36,470 nt of DNA from Gammaproteobacteria bacterium (GCA_015490755.1 WFXF01000072.1:1-36470), one strand, 5' to 3'. Counted from the stretch's first letter, positions 20,094 through 28,986 are shown. Numbers and translations are program-made. The notes: generated by a model not told the origin, from the letters alone.

Positions 20094-20097
20094 AAGA

Positions 20098-21549
20098 TTA
20101 GTTCCATGAAACCATAACCGCACTCAGTAAAATCACACCACATAACAGTGCAACTTTAATACTGCTTTTATCCCGCAGAGCGAAAACAATGGGATCTTCG
20201 TGCATTTCACCACGCCCTGTAATCAGCCAAATTCTACCGATCCAATACAATAGTAATGGGCATAGTAGCCACAAAATTTCAGGGTGAGCATACATTTGGC
20301 CTACTTTGTCACTGTTAATGTATAAAGCCACAATCAATATTGAAATATAGCCTGAGGCAATACCAGAGCTCTTCAGCATTGGTATGTCTTCTATACGATA
20401 GCCACGCCCTAGAGTTTTAGTTCGGCCTTCACGTCGAAGGTTATCTAATTCAGAAAAGCGTTTCACATAAGCCAGGCTCAAAAAGAAAAACATGGAAAAT
20501 GCCAACAACCAGAATGACCATTCAGATTCGATAACGACAGCACCGCTAATCACCCTGAGCGTAAATAGCCCTGCAAGAATAACCACATCCAGAACAGCAA
20601 TACTTTTAAAGAAAAAAGAATAAGATAAGGTGGTAATTAAATAGGCTAATAATACAATAACAAAAAGCCCTGGTAACTGACTTACAAGAGCGATGACAAG
20701 AAAGAATAAAGCAACCATCATAATAACTGCATGCTTAACAGGTATCAAACAGGAAGCAAATGCCCGACTACGTTTGTATTGGTTACTCCTGTCGGAGTCC
20801 AGATCCAGCAAATCATTTATAATATAGGTAAATGATGCCAGTAGTGACAAGCAAAGAAAACCTAGAAGCAATTGAATCACTGCATCAAAATCATTAAACC
20901 TTTGATCCAGAAAAAATGGTATAAAAATCAAGGAATTTTTAATCCACTGATGAACCCGAATCGCCTTAAAGTAATCCCGTACAGAAGGCGTCGGTAATTG
21001 GAACTCTTTTTCAACCGAAAAAGTTTGTCGAACCTTCTTTAAAAAAGAGTTATCCCGTGAAACAACTGATACCTGCCCCGCAGAAGACCACACGGGCATA
21101 TCTGCATGATCATTGCCAATATATTCAAACCCACCTTCACCAAAACGGTCGACCAGATATTGCCGTTTGTTATCACCTGTCAGATTAATATTTGAATCTG
21201 ATGCAATAACCTCATCAAATAACTTTATGTGATATCCAACCGATGCAGCAATTGAACTATTACTGCCCGTGACTAATAATACTTTGCGACTGGAGCGCTG
21301 AGACTGAATATACTCAATAACATCATCATTGTATGGCAAAGTTTCTACTGAAAGGTGAGTACGTTTAGCAATTTCTGCTTTAAGATGCGCTTTAGACTTC
21401 AAAAGCCAGAACACTGCAATAATACAGTAAAATGGATTCTGCTTTATAAGCAACAAAAACGACTCATGCAACGAATCGGTTTTAATTAAGGTGCCATCAA
21501 GATCAACACATAACGGTACCTGCTCTTGATCAAGAACATTTTTAGACAT
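20098..21549 (-). CDS. HAD phosphatase-UbiA phosphoribosyltransferase fusion (DPPR synthase-like)
   Basis: This 483-residue two-domain protein starts with a HAD phosphatase (about 10-175): DLDGT with Asp16 and Asp18, VTGS (93-96), Lys128, and GNDHAD (145-150), so all four HAD motifs are present. A UbiA-type membrane domain follows (about 190-483): RVHQWIKNSLIFIP, the Mg-diphosphate motif NDLLDLDSD (245-253), YVKRFSELD (361-369), and seven to nine helices. The UbiA half resembles decaprenylphosphoryl-phosphoribose synthase (Rv3806c), which joins PRPP to polyprenyl phosphate. The HAD half could then remove the 5-phosphate, a step assigned in mycobacteria to a separate protein of another fold. 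It is the first gene of the cluster, with a good promoter upstream. The polyprenyl substrate is not determinable. Confidence 0.85.
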   Translation of the reverse strand: MSKNVLDQEQVPLCVDLDGTLIKTDSLHESFLLLIKQNPFYCIIAVFWLLKSKAHLKAEIAKRTHLSVETLPYNDDVIEYIQSQRSSRKVLLVTGSNSSIAASVGYHIKLFDEVIASDSNINLTGDNKRQYLVDRFGEGGFEYIGNDHADMPVWSSAGQVSVVSRDNSFLKKVRQTFSVEKEFQLPTPSVRDYFKAIRVHQWIKNSLIFIPFFLDQRFNDFDAVIQLLLGFLCLSLLASFTYIINDLLDLDSDRSNQYKRSRAFASCLIPVKHAVIMMVALFFLVIALVSQLPGLFVIVLLAYLITTLSYSFFFKSIAVLDVVILAGLFTLRVISGAVVIESEWSFWLLAFSMFFFLSLAYVKRFSELDNLRREGRTKTLGRGYRIEDIPMLKSSGIASGYISILIVALYINSDKVGQMYAHPEILWLLCPLLLYWIGRIWLITGRGEMHEDPIVFALRDKSSIKVALLCGVILLSAVMVSWN

Positions 21550-21965
21550 TTCAGTAGAAACCCTCCCAAATATTCAGGGTAGAATTAAGGATATATAAAA
21601 CGATTTATTATTAATTTCAACGTCATTCACTTGCAAGCTCATTCTTGATTCTTGCTCTTTAATTTTTATCTCCGCTGAAATCAGATTTTGATATTGGGAG
21701 AAACATTTTTACGCAACTTGTAGCTTAAAAGAAGCTCTTCTTGAAGAGTAGCACTCGTTGTGCAATCATTCGAAAATCTTTATGTATCCCAAGTAGAAGT
21801 GTGATAAAAATTGAGACACTGAATATCACCGCTATACTATGAGGTTTTTATTGTCACAGTCAAATTAATCACGGTTTCAGGGGTTTTGATGAATAAACTT
21901 GTGTATGATGACTGTTCACTTCTACAATCACTTTTTTGTTAGAGCTGTTTAAATTAATCAAAAAC
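21550..21965. other. Divergent intergenic region between the cluster and ispB
   Basis: This is 416 bases without a supported gene. It holds the minus-strand promoter of the cluster. It also has three small adjacent hairpins: AGCTT/AAGCT (21722-21736), CTCTTC/GAAGAG (21735-21748) and GCAC/GTGC (21751-21762). The ispB promoter must also lie here; a TATGAT at 21904-21909 is a possible -10 but has no well-spaced -35. Confidence 0.5.
21592..21620 (-). promoter_or_regulatory. Predicted promoter of the arabinose-type cluster
   Basis: Minus strand: -35 TTGAAA (21615-21620), exactly 17 bases, -10 TATATA (21592-21597). It gives a leader of roughly 35 bases before the ATG at 21549. The leader has a GGGAGG sequence 12 bases before the ATG, and ACCCT upstream could pair with AGGGT overlapping it. 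Confidence 0.55.
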
Positions 21966-22973
21966 ATGCAGAAAGCTTGTTGTATAAAAGAACCCGACGC
22001 TTATGTAACTTTTGAGAGCATCAGAGCACTTGTCCTTGATGAGATGGATGCTGTTAATCTGATCATCAAAGATCGGTTAGCCTCTGAAGTTGTACTTGTT
22101 AACCAACTGGGACAATACATTATAAGCAGTGGTGGTAAACGGCTGCGTCCATTGTTGACGCTACTGTGTGCTGGAGCTGTAGGTTATCGACAAAAAAATC
22201 ATATTAATCTTGCTGCAATCATTGAATTTATTCATACCGCAACTTTATTGCATGATGATGTCGTTGATGCTTCTGAATTGCGCCGAGGGAAAAAAACAGC
22301 GAATTCAGTATGGGGTAACGAGGCCAGCGTTCTCGTCGGTGATTTTCTCTATTCGCGTGCATTTCAGATGATGGTCGAGATCAAGGATCTGAAAGTTATG
22401 TCTATTTTGGCAGAAACTACCAATACCATTGCTGAAGGTGAAGTCATGCAACTGCTTAATTGCAATGATGCCAATACAACGGAAGCCAGCTATCTGAAGG
22501 TCATCTATTCCAAAACAGCGAAGCTATTCGAAGCAGCATCCCAGCTCAGTGCTGTTGTGAACAACTCCTCTGCTGAAGAAGAAAAAGCAATGGCAGCCTA
22601 TGGGCGCTATTTAGGCACATCATTTCAGCTTATTGACGATGTACTGGATTACAGCGCCTCTGCGGAAGAGATGGGAAAAAATGTTGGTGATGATCTTGCT
22701 GAAGGCAAACCAACGCTACCCCTTATTTTTGCAATGCGTAAAGGCACACCTGAGCAAGTTGAAATTATTCGTCAAAGTATCGAGCAAGGCGGACTTGAAA
22801 ATATAGACACCGTGATGAGTGCGATTATTTCGACTGGTGCATTGAAATATACAACTGACCTGGCCTGGAAAGAGTCACAAAAAGCAATTGATGCGCTCTC
22901 GATTATTCCTGAGTCTCCCTACAAACAAGCGCTTATCTCCCTGGCTGAATTTTCGGTGACACGCAGTAATTAG
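21966..22973 (+). CDS. ispB: Octaprenyl diphosphate synthase (trans-polyprenyl synthase)
   Basis: IspB elongates isoprenoid diphosphates, mainly for the ubiquinone side chain. The 335-residue protein has GGKRLRPLLTLL, the first Asp-rich motif LLHDDVVD, and the second motif LIDDVLDY, with GDDLAEGKPTLPLI after it. These are the two metal-binding sites of trans-prenyl synthases. Chain length of the product cannot be read from sequence; the name follows the gammaproteobacterial rplU/ispB neighbourhood. A TTG at 21936 would add ten residues; ATG 21966 fits the family length better, but neither has a strong ribosome-binding site. It diverges from the arabinose-type cluster and is followed by priA after 14 bases. 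Confidence 0.92.
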   Translation: MQKACCIKEPDAYVTFESIRALVLDEMDAVNLIIKDRLASEVVLVNQLGQYIISSGGKRLRPLLTLLCAGAVGYRQKNHINLAAIIEFIHTATLLHDDVVDASELRRGKKTANSVWGNEASVLVGDFLYSRAFQMMVEIKDLKVMSILAETTNTIAEGEVMQLLNCNDANTTEASYLKVIYSKTAKLFEAASQLSAVVNNSSAEEEKAMAAYGRYLGTSFQLIDDVLDYSASAEEMGKNVGDDLAEGKPTLPLIFAMRKGTPEQVEIIRQSIEQGGLENIDTVMSAIISTGALKYTTDLAWKESQKAIDALSIIPESPYKQALISLAEFSVTRSN

Positions 22974-22987
22974 TATGCCTGCACGTA

Positions 22988-25243
22988 ATGGGTATCGCTG
23001 AAAAAGAGCAAAAAACCCCGCTTACGATATTACGTATTGCTGTTCCTGTCCCTTTATATACTCTTTTTGATTACCTTCCTCCAAACTCAAAAGGATCAGA
23101 GTCGATTGATTCCTTTGATTTACAACCGGGCATAAGAATCCGGATTCCATTCGGTCGCACTGACCATATTGGTGTTTTGGTTGAGGTTTACAAAAACAGT
23201 GAAAAGCCTCAATATCGCCTGAAAAAAGCGATCGAAATATTAGACCAAAAACCTGTTATATCCCATGATATTTTTCAATTAAGCCGCTTCGCTGCAGCTT
23301 ATTATCACCACCCACTCGGTGAAGTCATTAATAACACACTTCCACCTCTGTTAAGACAAGGAAAAGAGGCCGGTTATAAAAATATTAATTATTGGAAACT
23401 GACTCCAGAAGGGTTTAAAGTCAGTTTTAATGAACTCAAACGAGCACCTCAGCAAAAAATATTCCTGGAACTATTCCAAACACATAGACAGGGGCTCAGT
23501 GCATCTCAGCTTTCAGAAGTCACGACAAGCTGGCGACGAATTATCAATATTTTTATCAAAAATAGATGGCTGGAAGTTTGTGAAGCACCCTCAGTACCCG
23601 CCACTCCTAAAACAAAAAAATTCAATCAATCATTACTCGAATTAAACAAAAATCAGCAACAGGCTGTTCAATCCGTCACAAAATCACTATCAAAATTCCA
23701 GACTTTTTTATTAGATGGAGTCACAGGGAGTGGTAAAACAGAAGTCTATTTTCGCATTATCGAGGAAGTTATTCAAAAAAACCGCCAGGCTATGGTCTTA
23801 GTGCCTGAAATTGGTTTAACACCTCAATTAGTTGAGCGCTTTAAAAAGCGCTTTTCTGTACCGCTGGTCGTTGTTCATTCAGAAATAAGCAATCGGGAGC
23901 GTCTGAATGCCTGGTTACAGGCAAAAGATGGTACGGCAGTCATTGTGATTGGAACACGTTCGGCACTATTCTTACCGCTGCACTCTTCTGGAGTTTTTAT
24001 CATTGATGAAGAGCACGATATATCATTTAAGCAGCAAGAAGGCTTTCGTTATCATGCGCGTGATATTGCTATTATGCGAGCAAGTCAAGCCAACGTGCCT
24101 ATAATATTAGGTTCAGCAACCCCGTCACTAGAGAGCTTACGCAATGTTTCTCTGGGACGCTATCGATCTCTTAAATTAACCAAAAGGGCCGGTGGCGCGC
24201 AAAAACCAACGATAAAACTACTGGATATTCGTAACCGCGCCATGGAGAGCAACCTATCACTTTCATTGTTGAAAGCCATTCGCCAGCACCTTGAAGCAGG
24301 CAACCAGGTATTACTGTTTTTGAATCGGCGTGGCTATGCACCAAGTGTAATCTGCCATAAGTGTGGCTGGATCGCAGAGTGCAGACGTTGTGATGCAAGT
24401 ATGACCTTTCACCAATATCGACAAAAACTCTGCTGTCATCATTGTGGCTCACAGAATCAAATGCCAAACAGCTGCCCAAAGTGCCAGGAAACAAAGCTGA
24501 TTTCACGAGGGTACGGCACCGAACGTGTCGAGCAAATACTAAAGCAGCACTTTCCTGATTATGGAATTGAACGCATCGACCGTGACAGCACCTCTCGCAA
24601 AGGGGCAATGGAGCAGTGTCTGAAGAATATTCATGAAGGGCGCAGCCAACTGTTGGTCGGAACCCAGATGTTAGCAAAAGGGCACCATTTCCCCAATGTC
24701 ACTTTGGTTGGAATTATAGATGCAGACCAGGGGCTCTTTGGTGTTGATTTTCGTGCAAGCGAACGCATGGCGCAGCTGATTATTCAAGTCACAGGACGAG
24801 CAGGGCGGGAAGAAAAGCCAGGGGAAGTATTGATTCAAACACATCACCCTGAGCACCCATTGTTACAAGCCCTGGTACAGCAGGATTATCATGAGTTTGC
24901 CAAACTGGTAATGCAAGAGCGCCTCACGGCAGACCTGCCCCCTTATTGCAGCATGGCACTGTTACGTGCTGAAGCAACAGAATCCAAACTGCCCGGGCTG
25001 TTTTTAGAAGAGGCAACCCAGCTGATAAACGATACAAAACATTCAAATATATTAATATTCGGCCCTGTGCCCGCCCCTATGGAGCGACGAGCCGGGCGTT
25101 TCAGAGCACAACTTATTTTGCAATCAACAGAACGATCTGATTTGCACCGATTACTTAAAGCCTGGGTACCCAGACTGGGAAAACTAAAAGCAGCACGAAA
25201 AGTCAGGTGGTCATTGGATGTCGATCCAATGGATATGATTTAA
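22988..25243 (+). CDS. priA: Primosomal protein N' (replication restart helicase PriA)
   Basis: PriA is a 3'-5' helicase that recognises stalled forks and reloads the replisome. The 751-residue protein has the N-terminal 3'BD-like region (RIAVPVPLYTLFDYLPP), Walker A LLDGVTGSGKTEVYFRII near residue 250, a DEEH box (IIDEEHDISFKQQEGFRYHARD region), and a Cys-rich zinc segment with four CxxC pairs (CHKCGWIAECRRC and CCHHCG to CPKC, near 455-495). It ends with the helicase C-lobe GTQMLAKGHHFPNVTLVG and GRAGREEKPGEVLIQT. Length is near that of E. coli (732). The stop shares TTAA with the convergent cyclic-nucleotide-binding gene. Confidence 0.97.
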   Translation: MGIAEKEQKTPLTILRIAVPVPLYTLFDYLPPNSKGSESIDSFDLQPGIRIRIPFGRTDHIGVLVEVYKNSEKPQYRLKKAIEILDQKPVISHDIFQLSRFAAAYYHHPLGEVINNTLPPLLRQGKEAGYKNINYWKLTPEGFKVSFNELKRAPQQKIFLELFQTHRQGLSASQLSEVTTSWRRIINIFIKNRWLEVCEAPSVPATPKTKKFNQSLLELNKNQQQAVQSVTKSLSKFQTFLLDGVTGSGKTEVYFRIIEEVIQKNRQAMVLVPEIGLTPQLVERFKKRFSVPLVVVHSEISNRERLNAWLQAKDGTAVIVIGTRSALFLPLHSSGVFIIDEEHDISFKQQEGFRYHARDIAIMRASQANVPIILGSATPSLESLRNVSLGRYRSLKLTKRAGGAQKPTIKLLDIRNRAMESNLSLSLLKAIRQHLEAGNQVLLFLNRRGYAPSVICHKCGWIAECRRCDASMTFHQYRQKLCCHHCGSQNQMPNSCPKCQETKLISRGYGTERVEQILKQHFPDYGIERIDRDSTSRKGAMEQCLKNIHEGRSQLLVGTQMLAKGHHFPNVTLVGIIDADQGLFGVDFRASERMAQLIIQVTGRAGREEKPGEVLIQTHHPEHPLLQALVQQDYHEFAKLVMQERLTADLPPYCSMALLRAEATESKLPGLFLEEATQLINDTKHSNILIFGPVPAPMERRAGRFRAQLILQSTERSDLHRLLKAWVPRLGKLKAARKVRWSLDVDPMDMI

Positions 25244-25728
25244 CGCTTGCCTTTACCAAAAATATAGCGAGAAAGCTGGGCTTCATCATGGCTGACACTA
25301 CGAACAAGTTCGTCCAGGCTAACAATCGCATGCTCAAGCAAGTTCACTGCAATATAGGGGTGCTCGACACGCAAACGATCATACATCGGGCGTGAAAGTT
25401 TTAGCAATTGAGTGTGCTCTTTTTTAGCGACAATGCGCAAATCGCGTGGTTTTCGATCAAAAAATGACATCTCGCCAATCAGTTGGCCTTCTCCCATCGT
25501 ACCAACCTCAACCTCATTACCATGTTCATCATGGAGCAAAGCCACTTTGCCATCAACAACAAAATAGAGCGCATCCCCGACCTCTCCAATCTCGGCAATG
25601 ATCTCTTTTTTCTTGCAAATAACCACCTCCATATATTCTAAAAGTGTTTGAACTTCTTTGATTGTAAGAGACTCACAGAGATACTGTTGATTGAGAATCT
25701 TTGTTAATTCAATTTGGCTGGGTGACAT
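25240..25728 (-). CDS. Single-domain cyclic nucleotide-binding protein
   Basis: This 162-residue protein has one cNMP-binding (Crp-type) beta-roll. IGEVGDALYFVVDGKVALL is near residue 50, and the phosphate-binding-cassette-like GQLIGEMSFFDRKPRDLRI is near residues 83-101, keeping the Glu and Arg that bind the cyclic nucleotide in this family. There is no helix-turn-helix, kinase or GGDEF domain, so it is probably a stand-alone sensor or adaptor. ATG 25728 was chosen because AAGGAG lies about 9 bases upstream; the longer reading to 25746 would start with a TTG within that same ribosome-binding sequence. It is convergent with priA and divergent from dsbA. Confidence 0.82.
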   Translation of the reverse strand: MSPSQIELTKILNQQYLCESLTIKEVQTLLEYMEVVICKKKEIIAEIGEVGDALYFVVDGKVALLHDEHGNEVEVGTMGEGQLIGEMSFFDRKPRDLRIVAKKEHTQLLKLSRPMYDRLRVEHPYIAVNLLEHAIVSLDELVRSVSHDEAQLSRYIFGKGKR

Positions 25729-25850
25729 AGGTACTAGCTCCTTCAATCAGTTAATGCTCAAGTAGCGACGTTACACACAGAGTGGTGATAAATCAAACAG
25801 TTGTTTGTTATTATTTTAGTTTTTGGTTATTTGCTCAATAGGATCACAAT

Positions 25851-26486
25851 ATGCAGCGCTTAAAAAAAGTAATATTTATTCTATGTTTATCTATCGTAGT
25901 AACACCAGGCACTTTATGGGCCGCTAACTACCAGGCCGGTATCGATTATGAAATTATTAATCCACCCGTCCAGATAACGAGTGACAAAGGCCATATTGAA
26001 GTCATTGAGGTCTACTCTTATAGCTGCCCTCACTGCTTTAGATTTCAACCTGATATTGAACAATGGCTGGAAGATAAACCTGAAAATGTAAACTTCAGTA
26101 GCCTGCAAGTAATGTTTCGCCCTGAATGGAAAAATTATGTAAAACTTTATTACACGGCAGAAGCATTAGGCATTCAGGAACAAGCCCATCAAGCTGCTTT
26201 TGCCTATATTCATCAACGTAGAAAAGCCCTGGACAATGAATCACAAATTCAGAAATTTTTTGAAGAACAAGGTGTTGATGCTGAAAGATTCAAAAAAACC
26301 TTTAACTCATTTGGTGTTGAAAGCAAAACAAAGCGAGCCATTAAATTAGTCAAAAAACTGGGTATAAAATCAACGCCGACAATTGTAGTCAATGGAAAAT
26401 ATCGCGTGGGGCCCGGTAAAATTGGTCCTGAAAAAGTTTTTAAGGTAGTTGACTACCTGATTGCCAAAGAAAATAAACTGCTCTAA
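25851..26486 (+). CDS. DsbA-like periplasmic thiol:disulfide oxidoreductase
   Basis: The 211-residue precursor has a signal peptide (MQRLKKVIFILCLSIVV, cleaved near TLWA-AN at about residue 24). A thioredoxin fold follows with the active site CPHC near residue 59 and the cis-Pro loop KSTPTIVVNGKY near 182. The CPHC dipeptide is that of E. coli DsbA, which introduces disulfides into exported proteins. The helical insertion between the two motifs is also present. No dsbB is nearby, so the exact Dsb class rests on the motif. AGGAT lies just before the ATG. It is divergent from the cNMP-binding gene. Confidence 0.9.
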   Translation: MQRLKKVIFILCLSIVVTPGTLWAANYQAGIDYEIINPPVQITSDKGHIEVIEVYSYSCPHCFRFQPDIEQWLEDKPENVNFSSLQVMFRPEWKNYVKLYYTAEALGIQEQAHQAAFAYIHQRRKALDNESQIQKFFEEQGVDAERFKKTFNSFGVESKTKRAIKLVKKLGIKSTPTIVVNGKYRVGPGKIGPEKVFKVVDYLIAKENKLL

Positions 26487-26521
26487 AAATAATCTAACCA
26501 TTTATTCATGGAATCCCAATA

Positions 26522-28156
26522 ATGAAGGCAGCAGAGCTGTTTGTAAAAAACCTCGAAAATGAAGGTGTGGAATATATATTTGGTATTCCCGGTGAAGAGA
26601 ATCTGGCGCTTATGGATGCACTGCTGGAGTCAAATATTCAGTTTATTACGACCCGGCATGAACAGGGTGCAGCATTCATGGCGGATGTTTATGGACGACT
26701 GACCGGGCGACCGGGTGTATGTTTAGCCACACTTGGGCCAGGTGCCACCAATCTGCTCACAGGTGTTGCCGATGCCAATATGGATTATGCACCGTTGGTT
26801 GCCATCGCAGGCCAGGCGGGAACAGATCGTCTGCATAAAATATCTCATCAAGTGCTCGATTTACAAAATATTTTTCGTCCCGTAACAAAATATTCTGCTC
26901 AATTAGTCTCTCCAAATATTATTTCAGAGGTGGTACGTAAGGCATTTAAGTTGGCACAAACAGAAAAAACAGGTGCCTGTTTTATCGAGTTTCCTGAAAA
27001 TATTGCAGATATGGACGCGGATGATGCCATGTTGATTCCCGCACATCAATCAAAAATGCCCGAACCACCCGCTGACCGAGTGCAACGCGCAGCAAAAATT
27101 ATTTCTGAAGCACGTAACCCTTTAATTCTTGCCGGAAACGGTGTGATTAGAGGGAAAGCATCAAGCCAATTGTCCTGTTTTTCAAAAAAATTAAATATAC
27201 CTGTTGCCAACACCTTTATGGCAAAAGGTGTGATTCCCTTTCAACACCCAATGGCATTGGGCACTGCGGGTTTACAAACAAGAGACTATAGCAGTTGTGG
27301 GTTTCAGGATGCTGATGTCATCATATGTATTGGCTATGATCTCGTCGAATACCACCCTCATTTATGGCATAAAACACGTGATCGCACTCTGATTCATATT
27401 GATATGGCACCGGCAGAGGTAGACTCCAGTTATGTTGTAAATGTAGGCGTTGTCGGCAATATTGGTGACAGTTTGAACCGCATTGCAGAAATAGCCAAAC
27501 CTCAAAATGGGGATTTGCATCGTCCACTGCGTGACGCGTTAATCTGTGAGATGAATCATCACTCTGATGACCTCTCATTTCCAGTTAAACCTCAAAAAAT
27601 AATTTGGGATTTACGTACAGCACTCGACAAAAAGGATATTGTCATTTGTGATGTAGGCGCACACAAAATGTGGATGGCACGTATGTTTCGCTGTGAACTT
27701 CCTAACACTTGCATTATCTCGAATGGTTTTGCCAGCATGGGCATTGCTGTGCCTGGTACCATCGGTGCTCACCTGGCTTTCCCTGATCGTAAAATTATTG
27801 CGGTTACAGGAGATGCTGGTTTTATGATGAATTCCCAGGAAATTGAAACTGCGTTGCGTTATAAAGTACCCATGGTTGTACTCATATGGAACGATAGCAG
27901 TTACGGCTTGATCGAATGGAAACAACGTAAAGCTTTTGGCCGAATCAGTAATGTTAAATTTACTAACCCTGACTTTGTCACTTATGCAGAATCTTTTGGT
28001 GCAAAAGGTTACCGTGTTGAAAAAACTGATGAACTTTTGCCATTAATCAAGCAGGCTCTAATGGACGATACTGTAAGCATTATTGATTGCCCCGTAGATT
28101 ACGGTGAAAACGCCAAACTTATGGAAATTATGGGAGAAACAGTTTGCCAAATATAA
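26522..28156 (+). CDS. Acetolactate synthase-like ThDP enzyme (large subunit or catabolic type)
   Basis: This 544-residue thiamine-diphosphate enzyme has the N-terminal Pyr domain with IFGIPGEENLALMDAL and the catalytic Glu in TTRHEQGAAFMADVYGRLTG near residue 50. A central domain follows, then the C-terminal PP domain with the cofactor motif TGDAGFMMNSQEIETA near residue 435 and NDSSYGLIEWKQ. The sequence resembles AlsS-type enzymes that make acetolactate from two pyruvates. No regulatory small subunit (IlvN/IlvH) or alsD lies beside it, so a catabolic or stand-alone role is likely. Related enzymes such as glyoxylate carboligase cannot be fully excluded. The next gene overlaps its 3' end by 13 bases. 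Confidence 0.85.
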   Translation: MKAAELFVKNLENEGVEYIFGIPGEENLALMDALLESNIQFITTRHEQGAAFMADVYGRLTGRPGVCLATLGPGATNLLTGVADANMDYAPLVAIAGQAGTDRLHKISHQVLDLQNIFRPVTKYSAQLVSPNIISEVVRKAFKLAQTEKTGACFIEFPENIADMDADDAMLIPAHQSKMPEPPADRVQRAAKIISEARNPLILAGNGVIRGKASSQLSCFSKKLNIPVANTFMAKGVIPFQHPMALGTAGLQTRDYSSCGFQDADVIICIGYDLVEYHPHLWHKTRDRTLIHIDMAPAEVDSSYVVNVGVVGNIGDSLNRIAEIAKPQNGDLHRPLRDALICEMNHHSDDLSFPVKPQKIIWDLRTALDKKDIVICDVGAHKMWMARMFRCELPNTCIISNGFASMGIAVPGTIGAHLAFPDRKIIAVTGDAGFMMNSQEIETALRYKVPMVVLIWNDSSYGLIEWKQRKAFGRISNVKFTNPDFVTYAESFGAKGYRVEKTDELLPLIKQALMDDTVSIIDCPVDYGENAKLMEIMGETVCQI

Positions 28157-28986
28157 GCTCAGGACAGCACTCTTTTGATCTGAAAAAGCCACCAATGGAT
28201 CGGTTATTTGAAACGAATTTCCATAAAAAACCCATAAAACAACTTAGATTATTGAGTTACAACATACAAGTTGGAATGGCCTCCAGTCGATACCGGCACT
28301 ATTTGACTCATAGCTGGAAGCACGTTCTGCCACATACCAAAAGCCTCGGTAATCTTGAGAACATTGCTCACATGGTCAGCGAATTTGATCTGGTTGCTTT
28401 ACAGGAAGTTGATGCTGGCAGTATGCGCAGCCACTATGTTAACCAGATCGAATATTTGGCTCAACGAGGCCATTTTCCTTTTTGGTATTACCAGACAAAT
28501 CGAAACCTAGGGCGTATTGCTCAGAACAGTAATGGCTTTTTGACACGTTTTCGCCCCACCAAAGTAGAAGAGCATAAGCTTCCAGGTGTTATACGTGGCC
28601 GTGGTGCCATCATTGTTCATTATGGTTCATCTGAACAACCTATGGTTATCGTTGTGGCTCACTTGGCACTGGGTAAACGTACTCGCCAACTGCAAATTAA
28701 TTACCTAAGTGATCTCGTTAAAGGTTATGAACACGTCGTTTTGATGGGAGACCTGAACTGCCAAATGAATAGCAGTGAAATGGATAGCTTATTGAAAAAA
28801 ACACAGTTTTGTACACCAGAGGTACAACCAAAAACATTTCCCAGCTGGCGACCAACACGCAGCCTTGACCACATCCTAGTGACCCCATCACTTCGTGCAG
28901 GTCAATTAGAGGTCGTTGACTTCAATATGTCTGACCACTTACCTGTTGCTGTCGCTGTTAACATTCCTGAAGCCGTTAAAATTTAA
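28144..28986 (+). CDS. Endonuclease/exonuclease/phosphatase (EEP) family protein
   Basis: This 280-residue protein has the EEP fold: LRLLSYNIQVGM (metal-site Asn), FDLVALQEVDAGS (catalytic Glu), VVAHLALGKRTRQLQ, VVLMGDLNCQM, and the C-terminal SLDHILVTPSLR and MSDHLPVAVAV with the catalytic His. These residues mark a Mg-dependent phosphodiesterase or phosphatase; whether the substrate is DNA, a lipid or an inositol phosphate cannot be told. No signal peptide is evident. The start is TTG at 28144, because GGGAG lies 7 bases upstream; ATG 28195 is a shorter alternative with a poor site. It overlaps the acetolactate synthase-like gene, so translation is probably coupled. Confidence 0.85.
   Translation: MPNISSGQHSFDLKKPPMDRLFETNFHKKPIKQLRLLSYNIQVGMASSRYRHYLTHSWKHVLPHTKSLGNLENIAHMVSEFDLVALQEVDAGSMRSHYVNQIEYLAQRGHFPFWYYQTNRNLGRIAQNSNGFLTRFRPTKVEEHKLPGVIRGRGAIIVHYGSSEQPMVIVVAHLALGKRTRQLQINYLSDLVKGYEHVVLMGDLNCQMNSSEMDSLLKKTQFCTPEVQPKTFPSWRPTRSLDHILVTPSLRAGQLEVVDFNMSDHLPVAVAVNIPEAVKI

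Noticed and set aside
21936-21965. TTG start giving ten extra residues to ispB
   Set aside because: No ribosome-binding sequence supports it, and the ATG at 21966 fits the family length better.
24171-24677. 168-codon minus-strand frame inside priA
   Set aside because: It is antisense to the conserved helicase and zinc-binding region; its Cys/His richness mirrors the priA codons.
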